64,000 nucleotides of DNA from Austropuccinia psidii (GCA_023105745.1 JALGQZ010000014.1:9915888-9979887); one strand, 5' to 3'; positions 35,961 to 48,900 are shown, counted from the stretch's first letter. Program-made: numbers and translations. The notes: generated by a model not told the origin, from the letters alone.

Positions 35961-36620
35961 AAGATTCTGAAATTATCAGCCTATGCCAATATTAAGTAAG
36001 AGTGAGAAAATCATGATTTTATAATGATGTAAGTAATTAGTAATATAGGGATAATAGTAAACATACATGGAAAGGAACAGACGATGTGTAGCTTTCTGTA
36101 TTTAAACTTAAACTTGAGCTTACTCACACCTCTCAGAAAAAACTTATCATCAATTTATCTTTTCCATTATCTTTAATACTTATGTGAAGATCAACAAAAG
36201 GTTCTACCAAAAAAATCTAAAAAATAGGTAACAGTGGGTCAGTAAAGTGTGTATAAGATTAGTAATTGAAAAGGCTAAAAAAACTGATAAATAATATTTG
36301 TAGCTATAGTTATAAAACTAGAAGAATTTCTTTGGAGATAAATTAATTTACGTAAAGAGCAGAATCAGCTAGGTACTTATCAAGCGGAGGTAATTGAAAT
36401 AAACTCTTACTTGAACCAAGATAGAAAATTTATAAATATATTTATAGGCTTCAAATATTACTGGTCAATCTAAATTCTGTCAAATGAGTCTTTAATTCAA
36501 TTCTATTACAATTAGGGTCACTATTTATAAGTATTTAATTATTTGATTAGCCAATTTATTATGTATAGAAAGTTTATCATTCTCTAAATTATTTTTTTTC
36601 AATTATTAATTATCCAATAT
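35961..36620. other. AT-rich DNA, probable retroelement debris
   Basis: No coding frame of note. Lies between copia-2 RNase H and repeat E2, so it may be the decayed 3' part of that element. Confidence 0.35.
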
Positions 36621-36629
36621 TCCTACTTC

Positions 36630-37020
36630 TACTAGGTTTTGGTATTAATATGTGTCATAAATAACTTTACAAAAGATTTTTTGATCATAACTACTCTTGC
36701 ATAACTAAATTTTCCCCTCAATCACTTTACAAGGCTTATTACTAGATGTTGATAAGTAACTATGATAAAAACTGAAATACTTTTTCTTTTTTTCAAATTT
36801 TTAATTAGATAAAATTGTGAGACGCTGGTAATTTTCATGAGTTTCAAAAGAAAAACGAGTCAAAATTATTGTTTTTAACTTGATTAGCGTAAAAGAGTAA
36901 TATTATAAAGATTTATAATTTTCCTAAAATTAAAAAATTTATTCAAAAATACTCTACATGAAACATTTGGTTTACTTCTTTTTTTTTGTGCTTTCTGGAA
37001 TGGGTGTTCACCTTATTATT
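36630..37020 (+). repeat. repeat E2, diverged partner of E1
   Basis: TATTAATATGTGTCATA at about 36643 resembles the E1 start. 36832-36965 aligns with 33262-33400. Located beyond the copia-2 RNase H, so E1/E2 could be LTRs of one copia element, but edges and target duplications are not visible. Confidence 0.4.
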
Positions 37021-37299
37021 GCTATGTAAGTTTTTTAAGCTTCTAAGACTGTAAATCTGGAAAGTAGTAACAAATTGAACAGTTTTTCTTATAAATGTAA
37101 AGATCACAAAAGACAAAAAACAAAGTGGATTTAGCTAAAAGTAAAAAATGGGATATGATAATATTTTAATGTAGATATAAAACACAACAAGGTTCATAAA
37201 GGAGATATTTTAGACATAGTGTTAGCTGAGTTTAAACATTGTCAAAAATGATATGGAACCAACCTATCAACACTGAGGGTTTAAATTGACAACAAGTAT

Positions 37300-38191
37300 A
37301 ACATGAGGCAAAGCCCTTTATAAAAACCAGCAGCAAAAAATAAATAAATAAAGTTCGCAATCAGTTGGTCTTGGATCTCAAGTTGTGACAAGAAAAACCA
37401 CGATTAGTATAGTTCAGCGTGTAGGTACAGCTTGAACTCTTAGTCCTTTAAAAGACAATAGAGATAACAAAAAAATGAAAGGTTTTTATTGTAAATGAAT
37501 CTTCTGATTCTCCTATTTGTAACTTCAGGAGCATGCGCTTCTTGAATTAATCAATGGCAAAGTCATCATTCATGATATCAATTATTGAGACGTGCGCTCT
37601 TAATCACTTCAAGAATGATTTCTAATGGGACTTAGCTGCTTACGCACTGGGAGAGACTATCTGCTTTAACATAAATTTTGAATACTTTGACGTAGAACAA
37701 ATGTTAATCTTTTGAGTTAAGGATGAATAGAAAACAAAAACGAGTGTATATTGGCTGAAAGGCAGGAATCTGATATCCTGATTGGTTGTAGAAGCAATGT
37801 TGAAGCCGAAATTCAAAGGCAATGGAGAAATACAATAAAGGTTCTCGAAGTGTTTTTTGATTTGAATTCGATTTTGGATAGTTGAGAATCTCATGATCAT
37901 TTGCCTCTTTGATTGGAAAACTTGGTGAAAAAATCTGGTTGTCAATCAATTAGGCAAACTCCCACACTTCACTGGCTTAGCTTTTGAAGTTTTGTTGTAT
38001 ACACAGTTTCCGCAAGCTATAAGTGAGTAGCGATGATAATGGTAAATTAATGTTGTAGCCTTACTATACCAATTACAGAGTTTCTTTTAATCACGCACTC
38101 ATTCTGTCGGTGTTATAGTTATTTTTGATATTGAAACTGCACCACCTACTGGATACCGCAGGGCTGGCTGGGTAGGGTGCTAAAGATAGCT
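37300..38191. other. richer-composition region downstream of the secreted-protein gene
   Basis: Less AT-biased, with CG dinucleotides. At 37640-37949 both strands are unusually open: two overlapping minus-strand frames of 101 and 81 codons, and a plus-strand stretch ESDILIGCRSNVEAEIQR at about 37766. None has a recognised domain and I cannot choose a strand. Part is likely the 3' UTR of the gene ending at 38192. Confidence 0.35.
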
Positions 38192-38723
38192 CTAAATAAA
38201 ACTTGTGGTCAGAAATACATTATAACACCATAAACCCGAAACTATTGCCACACCGATTTTGTTACATTCGCGATAAATTCTATAGGAATTGATGTCTCCC
38301 TCGTTAAAATTGTAGTGTTCTGGAAGCACCCAGCAGTTTTTGAAGCCTACCTGGCCGTTGGATCGGCCTAAAAGTCCGAATTAGTGTTTGGGGTGGACAC
38401 TACGACTAGAAACTAAGAGATCTACTTGCTATCATAATTCTTGCAACTGGATCGCGCACACGTATATTCACCGTGCCATAAATCGACGCAATCTATCAAA
38501 CAGCATCGTTTCAGAAGTGGTTTGGTTCGCAAAGTGCTTAGATTAGTGGAATCAGAAGAATTACTTTTGACTTACTGACCGGCACATCGACTGTAAAATT
38601 GGGTGCAAAATCAAGAGTATTGTACTCGCGGCTGCACCTTACAGGCTTGGAGGTTGAAATCGAGTAGCCATAGAAGAAGACCAAGCTGACGGCGGCGAAG
38701 GAGAGGTACCAAGTTGATTGCAT
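38192..38723 (-). CDS. predicted small secreted cysteine-containing protein (candidate effector)
   Basis: Three exons on the minus strand: 38723-38576, 38492-38460 and 38367-38192 (stop TAG 38194-38192). Introns are 83 nt (GTAAGT...GATAG) and 92 nt (GTGCGC...TTTTAG, branch-like CACTAAT 11 nt before the acceptor). The 118-aa product begins MQSTWYLSFAAVSLVFFYGY, a clear signal peptide with cleavage likely around residues 20-25. The mature part has six Cys (30, 51, 61, 72, 95, 108), an even number suited to disulphides, and no membrane helix. Exon 3 is well preserved (FKNCWVLPEHYNFNEGD, SYRIYRECNKIGVAI). A TATA-like box lies about 40 nt upstream of the ATG. Size, secretion signal and Cys content fit rust effector candidates, but function is unknown. 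The second donor (GTGCGC) is the least certain boundary. Signal peptide confidence is high. Confidence 0.68.
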
Positions 38724-38760
38724 TTTTTTTTGGATATTTCCACGTATCAGAGAAAGAAAA

Positions 38761-38767
38761 CTATATA
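38761..38767 (-). promoter_or_regulatory. TATA-like box of the secreted-protein gene
   Basis: The minus strand reads TATATAG 38-44 nt upstream of the ATG at 38723, followed by a pyrimidine-rich stretch and an A-run just before the start codon. A short 5' leader is implied. Confidence 0.45.
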
Positions 38768-38832
38768 CTGTAGATTGTAAAAGATCTCAACATTGATGGG
38801 CCAAGCAGCATAATTTTGGCTATAGCCCGTGC

Positions 38833-39042
38833 TCAAAAGTCTTCAAAATGGCCGCCATGAGAAGACCATCGATGAAAGACGTGTGACCCATGAAAGCCAG
38901 CAACGCCATCTACTCGAATCCCTGCTGAACTGGGCTTTTGTATAATACTAAATCTGCTCAAGTAGCCATCCTCGGCAAAAGACAAGCAGTGTATTGGCTT
39001 CTTGGGATGCGTTCGCAATACACCCCTTGCAATTTCACCCAA
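38833..39042 (-). CDS. unassigned open frame upstream of the secreted-protein gene
   Basis: A 69-codon minus-strand frame (MGEIARGVLRTHPKKP, GFHGSHVFHRWSSHGGHFED) in the richer-composition island. It ends 110 nt before the secreted-protein ATG. The opposite strand is also open here (GFLGCVRNTPLAI), so coding status is unclear. No family recognised and no splice signals chosen. It may be a gene fragment or an open stretch of promoter DNA. Confidence 0.25.
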   Translation of the reverse strand: MGEIARGVLRTHPKKPIHCLSFAEDGYLSRFSIIQKPSSAGIRVDGVAGFHGSHVFHRWSSHGGHFEDF

Positions 39043-39189
39043 CCTGAATTCAGTTGGTTGGGTCCCTGTTGTATTATTACATGATATAATACCATTTGCT
39101 AGAAAGCTCCAAGATCACAAACAGATCAATTTGAGTATCCATAACACATCCAGAAAACAGATATAGAAACTCAGTTTTGAATTAGAGGA

Positions 39190-39590
39190 CCTCCTGCTTA
39201 GGTAGGGCAGATCTCTTTTTTAAAATATTATAAAAATTTTGACTATTTATTTTTCCCAATTTTTAAAATTTTAAAATTTTTAATATTCATTTACGTGCGT
39301 CGATTTTTTACGGGAGATCAAGTGGCTTTTGTATCTAGAAATCCTTGCACTCTTATTTTATTTGGAATTAGTAATAAATTAAATAATAAAATCATACAAC
39401 TAGTTACAGGCTGTCTGCCCGCAGCGTGACTTCAATAACTTCAATAAAAATTTAATTTTAATACTCCCTTCTTACTCGCAATATACATAATTTTATACTC
39501 ATTCACACCTCCTATTATATATGAATCCTGGTTTCCTCTGCCACTCAATCTGGAAAACTTTCTCCTTACCACAACTTATTTGCCCTTCCC
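39190..39590. other. AT-rich boundary DNA
   Basis: Returns to AT-rich sequence after the gene island. No coding frame or defined repeat edge. Confidence 0.35.
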
Positions 39591-39599
39591 ACTACTCAA

Positions 39600-41040
39600 C
39601 AATATATGCAAAGACAAAGATGAAAAAAATTGTTGACACCCATTAGTAAGCTTAAATATTCCATTGGCTCTGTGCATTGGCTAAGAAAATTAAACCTTGC
39701 TTACTATTTGATGATGCAAGTTTTAATGTATGATCAAGATGCTGTACAAATGCTTGGTTGATATGCTTTAAGGATGACAAGAGTTATTTTGATCAAATAA
39801 GAAGATGGAAATTTCCTGTGAAATCTCATTGTACTATGATTCATTGAACATACTGTCAGCCGTTTGGTTTTTGACACAATCACATCTCAAGTGACCCCAT
39901 CCAAGTATTCAATAGTTTAATCAAGGTATAAAAAAATCAATACAACAGGCCCTTCTGGTTTCAAATCATTTACTATGCCAGTAAAATAGTCAACCTTGGG
40001 TACCAGATTTCCAATATTGGAAACTACTATGTCTCCTTATCTGAGGTAACACAGAGTATCAAAAAGCACATGGGCCCACTGAATTCTAAGAATATAATGA
40101 CCCTGTCCAATTTTTTCTGTTCCTCAGCTTCAAAGGCATATTACTGCAGTTGTTGTAAGAAAATACTAAGTGAGGGAAAGACAGGAGTCTTAGCCTGAGT
40201 AATGATGGTTATGGAGTGTAGAACAAGAGTAATGAACCTCAATAGCCAGATATTAATATTAAAAGGGGTTTCATTTCTAATTTTAAGGTAATTACAAGGT
40301 TCATTGAGTAGATAATAAGTTTTTCTTGAATAATAAGATACAAAGGATAAAATATAGGGATGAAGATCCTAGCTAAAATGGTATTTTATACACAGGGGTC
40401 CTATCATTACAGAATTGAAAAAGCTATTTACATTATCTACTAGTGAAGTCAGTATGGAAATCACTATATTCTAATAAGGTTTCTTCGTAGCTTTGAATGT
40501 GTAATGACCGCCAATCCAAAAATTTAACACTAACCAGAATACTCATTAGATATTATATTCCATATATCTACTGAATCGCCAAGCTGAGTTCCAACCAAAG
40601 TTGATTACAGCACAAAATTGACAAAACTTGATGCGTCCATCAGGGAAAGTAGAAAGTATGAAAGGAAAAAGTCCTACAACAAGAAAAAACATTTTCGTTA
40701 ACATAATTTGAAACAATATTCTTATTCTATTTATGAGAAGAAACCTGAAGTATACCCATCAATAAATCCTTGCTATTTTTGTGAAAAGGTATTATATTGG
40801 GCACCAGAATGTACAGGTGAACTGAAGACGATTAAAGTGAGAGCTCACACTATGAAAACAAATGAAAATGTGCTGAATATCATAATAGTTTCCAGCTCGT
40901 ATAACTATGAAGTTTTTTCAGACTCTGGAACGACCCACTATTTAGTAGGTGACATTTCCCCTTATAAGAACTGATTTTTAAGGTATATTAATACCTTATG
41001 AGTGAACTAAGTGGCGACGACAGCAGAGAGAAGCACAACT
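39600..41040 (+). pseudogene. copia-3 gag tail and protease remnant
   Basis: 40708-40974 encodes CYFCEKVLYWAPEC, a CCHC zinc knuckle with Tyr at the His position. It is followed by VFSDSGTTHYLVGDISPY, the copia protease active site with an intact D-S-G triad. Upstream, 39600-40690 holds Gag-like plus-strand coding with many stops. The zinc knuckle would bind genomic RNA and the protease would process Gag-Pol. The frame stops shortly after the protease active site. Confidence 0.72.
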
Positions 41041-41044
41041 GAAG

Positions 41045-41620
41045 GTGTTAGGTAAGAAGAGAATAAGAGTCGATGAGGATTTGGTAAGTGCCTCATAGAC
41101 TTTTATTTATAGTCTATTCTACAGTGATTATGATTACGAAGCCCATTCCATTGGGGAATGGGGTAAGCATAATACCTGTCTGTGACAGGATTTTTATCTC
41201 TTTTCTTATGAGTTCTAGATGAGTTGTTGTAGACAGCGTTTTCTTCTGAGACCCTTTTCACATCTTTATATACAACTAATATCTCGTGAACCATTTCATC
41301 CCTTCATTTTTTGAACTATATGTTGTAAGACAATATAGATTGATTAACTGTGATATTTTTTATATATTTTGAATTCCCTTTATTATAAGAACATTCATGG
41401 TATCATTTTTTGCTTGTTCAAGTTATTGTAGAAGAATGTAGGTAAATTTTCAAGGAAATTTTTTTATCATCAAGTCCAACATTCAATTTGATGATATTCA
41501 GAATAATTATTGCTTTTTTATTACTCTTATTCATTCTCCCCCACTAATTGATATCAAAACTTGAAATTCTACCCATTCATCCTTAAATCAGGATGATATT
41601 GATGGTTAAAGCCTGAGATA
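41045..41620. mobile_element. insertion-like segment within copia-3
   Basis: The protease (about 40970) and pre-integrase (41632) parts of copia-3 are separated by a segment starting near TGTTAGGTAAG (about 41047). It contains the 16-bp motif shared with 18589-18604 and a short hairpin-prone stretch CCATTCCATTGGGGAATGGG (41143-41162). Could be a short LTR or SINE. Ends and duplications are not resolved. Confidence 0.35.
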
Positions 41621-41621
41621 A

Positions 41622-41700
41622 ATAGCTAATAGTTTATTATGGCATAGAAGGATTGCTCATTTATCTACTAAAAATATAAAAATATAAATCTTAAAACAGT
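41622..41700 (+). pseudogene. copia-3 GAG-pre-integrase remnant
   Basis: Reads LLWHRRIAHLSTKNIK, the pre-integrase zinc-binding entry (W-H-R-R-x-x-H). It confirms the order gag-protease-integrase of copia-3. Integrase core downstream is not recognisable. Confidence 0.62.
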
Positions 41701-41739
41701 AATCTTCGTTAATAATAATAGAAATTCTTGTATTCTAAC

Positions 41740-43120
41740 TACAGGAAGCCTCTTCCCAAATAACCTAATCCTTCACCACCAAGAATGGCTGTTCACTACG
41801 CTCCTGTCATTGATTTACCACTTTCATCAAAAGAAACTTCTGATTCTTAACAATCTTCTTCCGGTAAATGCGATCAAATTTCAAATCTAAGATCCGATCC
41901 TCAACTAAATTCCAGAATAATTTCTAGATCCTCCTCGCCTATGAAGCACTCTCACCAATAAATACCTCACCACAATCCAAGCCCATTTCAACGGTATTCA
42001 AAGAAGCCTACTAAAATGAAAATTGCCCCATAAACTAACTATTATACCATTTTTTCAGAGAGGTAGATGAGGTTTTTCAATTAAAAGCGTCAACCAATCA
42101 ATATCACTGTAAATAAAGTAAAAGGAATTTCACCAAAACCTATTGACGCTCAAATACAACCTCCTTATGCTCCTAGCTCTTCCACCCATGAATCATCAAG
42201 TACCCATCCAAATTCAAAATCTCTAAGGGATTTTCCCCAAGAGAGATAACCCCTTAAAAAGCTAATTTATATCTTTATATGCCCTTCATGATCAATCTAA
42301 CCATGTGAATTCATTATTTTTTAATGGATTTAGAAATAAATAAAATTATGGAATTGAATATTGAAAACAGAACTAATGAGGATCCAAGATCTTTAAAGCT
42401 ATTACAAAGTCCTTAAAAGGTATAGAGTCATCATAATACATCTGAATGTCCTCCTTGGACAGAGAATTTCAACCGTGTCGGCCAGCCTATTATCATAGCT
42501 GAAAACATTCACTTCATCTTTTTTCAAATCCAAGCAATTTAATATTTTCTCCTTCAATTATCAATATATAGCTCTGAACCCTTTTCTGACCAATCTTCTT
42601 CCAAAATATAGTTAAAAGTGGTACTATATTTAACAATAACTCCAATAACTTCGTGGAATAAGTTCTAGTATCTCGGGACCAAAAGATTTCAATCCCTGGC
42701 ACAGATTCCTCTCGCATTCACGAAATTTCTAAGCTTCTTTCATACACGAGGAGTAAACTCAAAGGAGAATTAAACATTTTTAAATTTGAAGTTTTCAATT
42801 CAAAGATGCTAGATTTACCCTGGCAGGCTGGAGATATCCTCAATACAATTTCTCATATACCATCCAAATTTGATAAAACTTGGGCCAAAATTATGAAATC
42901 CTTTACAACTGTTTGAAATAGCTATAATACTTTGGCTATCATTCTGCAGTAAGCTTTAACCAGGTCTTGCACTAATTCAGGTAGTTTTAGCCCTATATTC
43001 TTTTTCAATCAACCTGAAGATACAATAATTTTCCTCCTTCATATCCATGTTGAAATCCCAACCTTCAACAGTTAATGAAACCTCCCTTGAAAAGAAAATA
43101 TATTTGATTCTAAAGATGGT
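41740..43120 (+). pseudogene. decayed coding sequence of unknown element
   Basis: The plus strand shows long Ser/Pro-rich and mixed coding-like stretches with several stops: APVIDLPLSSKETSDS, KPIDAQIQPPYAPSSSTHE, then LDLPWQAGDILNTISHI at about 42810. Composition is CT-rich compared with the surroundings. It may be gag-like, but no motif fixes a class. The minus-strand frame 42514-42717 is probably a shadow. Confidence 0.35.
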
Positions 43121-45900
43121 CACATATTTCCTTTCTTTGAACTGGAATCTGCGTTGAAATTTTCTTGAATAAATATAAAAAACTGAATTTTAAAATCCTT
43201 TATGGCACTTTCTTTTTTCAAAATTGTAATACAGAAAAAATTGAAGGAAGGTTTTCATCACTCTATAACAGTCAACTGACAAATAAAAGGAATATTATAA
43301 ATTCATATTGATGGAAAGATAATTTTGAGGAGGTAGAATATTTATTTTTGAATAATACTAAATATTTACTATCCCAAATCTATCTATGAGGTTGTTTTCT
43401 AAGTATTTAGCACAGATGTCACTGTATATGTTTATCATTATTATTGAAAAACACTTTTTATAATAATTCTTATCAATAAATATGTTGTTTAAGAATAACA
43501 TAATCCTTTACATTCTACTTTTTCCTTTAATTCCTAAATTATTTGTAATTTCTTTTCAATTTCATCAAATTTTTTCAACAAAAATAACAGATAATATTTT
43601 CATATGACATATGATCATGATTAAATATACATAAAATAAATACAAGATACTATAAGCCCATCTTCCTTTGAGTCCTTGCCATAAATTTTTCTTTTTCTCA
43701 TTAAAATATATTAATTTTCAATATTTATTGTAATTGGACCGTGATAAAACATATTCTGATAGTTCTTCACTTATAAATGTGGTATTATCAAGCCATAATA
43801 GGCTGAGATACAGAGCTTTATTTTCAAAAAAGTTCTCTTCAACCACCCAAGAAAAAGAACTTAAAGGTTTTTCTTGTTACAATGAGTTTTTTGAATATTT
43901 TCTCTACTTACATTTTGATGATTTGATAAGTGGCTCCATGTATTGGGAATATTTTGTAAATTATCTTTCATTTTTTTGATAGAGTCCTTGGATTTTTGAG
44001 TAATAATTCCATTATTATATTATGAATGAATTTGTTAGTAATATACTAATATCATTAATAGCAATGAAGGATTAGATTGAGATTTTTATCCTAAGGTTTC
44101 TTAAAGAGATATTTAATTTGAAAATAAAGGCTTTTTTTGAGATTTACTCAAGGAAAAGAAAGAATTAAAGAATAAAAATAAACCAATTTCTTTATAATTA
44201 ATGAAAAATTCTATACATATTTCTCTATTATGTGATAATTGAAGGCTACTATTCTGATTTTTTGACTTAAGGGATACCCATTATATAAGGATTAACTTTT
44301 GAAAATAATAAATTGTTTCCTTCTCTTTATACTCAAACAAACTGTCTAAAATAACACAAAATACTTTTAATAATCTTTTAATCAAATAATGAGCTTTAAA
44401 AACAGTTTAATTCACAGCTTTCTTAAGGAAAAGATTATTCATTAATTTCTTTGAAGGGCTAAGAATATTATTAATTATTGAGGAACAGACAAAAGATCCA
44501 GGAATCCGAATATCTTTCTACTATTTTCAAAGAATAACTAAGCTAATTCTTATTATTCATACATTTATTTTATCATGTTCACTCCAGAATGAAATTGAAC
44601 TAAATTAGCCTATTATAATAAATTTTCAAACCATAAATAGCACTTATAATCAGCTATATAGCGAAGCTTATAATTATATTCTAATTCCTCCATAATAACT
44701 ATAAGAGGGATGCTTTGTATTATGCAAAACAGCTGCCTTTCCTATTAATATGTAGAATTAAAAGATTTTAGGGTAAAAAGTCAAATTATAAATTCATTAA
44801 TCCTATTCTAATATCAAATTAAATTTATTCACCATTATTTTTACAAACACAAATTGAGACTTAGTCACAACCTCACTATCTAATTGTTCAGTAATCAAAT
44901 TCATTCCATATGCACACTTTTAATTGAAAAAATACTATGAAGGGCAACACAATCAAATTACCTGATAGTGTACTCAAATTTGTCACAATTCTTTGAACAT
45001 ACATTATTTTTCAACACCAAAACTCAAATTGACTATTCTTTGAATTATCCTCCACCCCTAAAAGGGAAAATTTCAACTTGAAATATTTTCCGGCCAAAGC
45101 TTAAACGATGTATTTTTGATGGAAATATAAGAAGTAATCATTGAAATTCTTTTCCTCCTTTCTCATGCATATTTTTAATAATTATTTTTTCATTGGTGGA
45201 CATAGTTTCATCCCATTTTTAGGAGCTAGTCTATTATCACGTTGATCTTTTTACTCCCACTAGAAAAGCACATTCATATTTAATTATTAAAAGAAGAGTT
45301 ATATTCATTACCATATATTTTATATCAAAAATACTAGATTAATTATTATCATCAATTAGAATTTCGCCTCATATCATTAGTTTGATGTTCCTTAGCTGAT
45401 TTTCAATGTCTTTATAGACTCTTTTATAGAATAATGATTACCCTTCAAGAATACTTTATTAGCAACAATTACTATTATATTATATTATCAGCTTCTAAAT
45501 ATACTTTTTCCAAAATCAAATATCTCTAAAAAGATCCTTCATTACCTCTTTATTCAATCATCTTATAACCAGAAAACCCAACTGACTAATCAAAATTAGA
45601 ACCCTCAAAAAACCCAAACCTCTCTTAAAAATTAACTAATAACATCACTCATAGACTTCTTGTTTTGGTCATCTCTAGCTCTATAGACACTTACTCAGTT
45701 TGATATTGGTCTGTGACCATCAAGAAATATCTTTTTTCCGTATATGAGGAGGGATCCTTTATCAAATTTTTTGCCCTTGGCTACATGATATTTTTCATAA
45801 AATCAGAAATGTCTTACCCTAAAGTTTCCCCTTACAAATAATGCCTTTTTTTACCACAAAAGAGGAGTTCCCACCATAGTATAAGAATTTAGATTTCCTA
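43121..45900. other. AT-rich DNA without assignable genes
   Basis: Very AT-rich, full of short runs. The plus frame 43734-43979 (81 codons) has no recognised motif. The right part is probably the decayed 3' end of gypsy-2. Confidence 0.35.
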
Positions 45901-48900
45901 AAGCAGTCAGAGATTTTTATACATGATAAAAATTCAGTTGAACCTTTTCACAGTAATTTATCACAATTCTCCCACAAAGTGTTCTTTCAATTGATTAATA
46001 AGTAATTAAATTTGAGAGGTACTTGAATAGTTTTAGATCATTATAGTGCCATCAAGGTGTCTTTTAGTATCCTTCTTGAATTGAAAAGGGATAAGTAAAA
46101 CAAAATCCCCAATATGATCTTACCTTAGGGTAAACTTTCCCAGTTCCACCACAAAGCATACTTCACATTAATATATATTTAACCCCTTTTGACAAAATAT
46201 TTCAAATTTTCAGGGGTATTTAGAGGCAAAAATGATATCCTTTCTGAGACAATTTATTTTTATAATGATTTTCTTTTAGACTATCTATTTGTATGCTTTT
46301 AATAGAACCTTGGATAATTTACCTTAAATCTCATATTGATATTTATCTCTCAGTTTACAATTTCAGAAGGGCCTTGAAGCTTCTGCAGTTGGCTTCTGTA
46401 GCTGCTTCTTCCCGTTGAGATATATTCATGATCTTGTGAAATGATTTATATTCCCAATAATTAAATATAAATATTCTTATAATTAGCTATATTCCACATT
46501 CGAAAATTATTCATGAGAATTACCCTAAATATTAAAATATTCAATTTACACAGCTTTTTCATGTTGAAAAAAATTGAATCAATTTTGAACTCAATATAGC
46601 TCTAAAATGACTAATTTTTTGACTTGGGGGTACTTTATAATTCCCTCCAAGTGATATTACTAAGCCTTTAGAATAACTCTGAATAGCTTTGTGGAGATTA
46701 ATTGGTTTTGACCCTGATGTCTAAATCTGATACCCCTCCTCCTAATAATCATATTTCCCTGTAATATCAGAGCTTTTGTTATTTCTAAATCCTTTTATTA
46801 TTTTATTTTTTTCAGTGATATTTCTCTCCAATAACCATTAATTCTCAAGAATATGAGGAACTTTTTCTGAATAGTTTTTTACGTTTCTTGATATTTAGCT
46901 TTCTTTCTTCCCAAAATCATGCTTTCTGCTCAGAATATGAACCTTGCGTGGGAGGTCATTTTGGTAAACTTATCCTTTTAAAAATAAAACACTTATACTC
47001 AAAATCTATCAATAGTTTTGGAATTCTCTCAGTATATTTTTTATGTTTATTTCTCAGTCCTTCCGATTATTCTACCTCCAAAGAATCTTTTTTCATTCAA
47101 GTATTTTACCAAAAACATTTCCCAGAATTAATTGTTAAGATTTGTATATAATTTTATCTTATCAAATTTCGAAGTTAACGTACACCATTTTTTTCTACTT
47201 CAACATCTGGTGAGGTATGAAAACTTTCCCATCCCTATTGGTAATATAAGAATGAATATTGGTTTTTAAAAACATTTTTTATGTTTCTCAGTATTTTTTC
47301 AGAATCTTGTAGCTGTGGAATTTCTTTTGATAAGATATCTCCTCAGGGAATCATGAGGTAATCTTTCATTTCCAACTTTTCATGAGGATTGGTTTTCTCA
47401 TCATTAATATAATGTATTTATATTTTATAAGATATATTCAGTTTATGGAGAATTATACACAGTTAAGTGTCAAATCTCTCATTATAATTGAGCTCTAATA
47501 CATAGGAAGAAGTCCTTCTGACCATCTCCTCTAAGGCTTTCATCATTTTTTAGATAGACCATCTGTTTGATAGTGGTAAGCTATTTTTAGATATAACTTG
47601 TTTCCAAAATTTAAAGTATTTTTTTCCAAATTACTGGGGTGAATTCTGGCTATTTATAGCTCATGATTTTGGTGTATATTCAATCTAATGTTAGTGATTT
47701 ATTTCAAAAAAAAGTGGTTTTATCCATGGATGTGTCAAATTTTCATTATTGAACAAAGATTTTAGTTTTACTAAGCCTTTCCACTATTATCAGGAAGGCA
47801 TTCTAACCTGTATCATCCCTAGTTTATTTCCAGTGGAAAAATCCATTTTAAAAATCTCTCATCTTATTCTAGGCTCCTGTAGCTCAATAATGTAAGATAA
47901 TATTTTAAAATTGGACTTGCTTTCTTTCTATAATTTTTAACCTTTCCTTTTGTATCCCGAAAAAGGATTTTTAAGCCACAGAGACTCAATTGATTTTTTT
48001 GACTATCCCCTTAGCTCTAAATTGAGAAACATGTCCTAAGAGTAGAATTTCAGGGAATTGTTGTGTTATAAAATTATTCAAAGATCCTCCTTTTAATTTC
48101 ATATTTCTTCATGAGAAAATAACATTAATACATCATTAATTTCTCTACATATTTTATTTTCAAAACCTTGAATATCAGTAGTTGACATAAGTTTCTTAAG
48201 CTCTTCTCCTAGGTATTTCTACTTCTCAATTTCACAAAGGTGATTTTTGTGTCTTTGAATCTGACTAATTTTGCTTTAATATCTAGATATATATTCTCCC
48301 TAACATATTCATTATTATTGAAGCTATATATAAAATATAATCCAAAAAATCCATCTTATATTCTCTCAATCTTTCCCTCTTTGTGAGAAATGTTGATTCT
48401 ACCTCTATTACTGTATAATTTATTCCCCCTGATAATATTTATTATTGAATTAAGAATTTGAAGAAATTCATTTATCATATGGTCAATTCAAGCTTAATTC
48501 AAAACATAACGCTAAATAGAATAACCAAAAATAAGCTAGTTTTTTGGGATCTCAAAAAACCATGAAAATTCCATCTGAATGTTTTATTTTCTTAATTTCA
48601 TTAATTAAGGCTATTCAATATGTTTTTTTAGTTATTCTATACTTCTGTTTTTAATCCCAAGGGATACTTCTCACAGCTCAAAACAAAACCTGAAACATAA
48701 TTGAAAATACAGCGTTAGAAATAATCAAGAGATGGTCAAAGCCTCATGAAATTATTCAAGTTTTTTTTATCATATCTGAAATAATATATAATATTGGACT
48801 TTCTTAGAGTATTCTCTGGGGAATTTATTTCAATAATTGAGAAATACTGAATGGAACTCCTGTAATATATGGAAAATTCTTAAAATAATTCATTTTCTCT

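Noticed and set aside
38538..38575. Shorter first intron (38 nt, ending CTAAG) for the secreted-protein gene
   Set aside because: Too short for efficient splicing, and it leads to a stop after nine codons. The 83-nt intron joins three exons in one frame with six cysteines.
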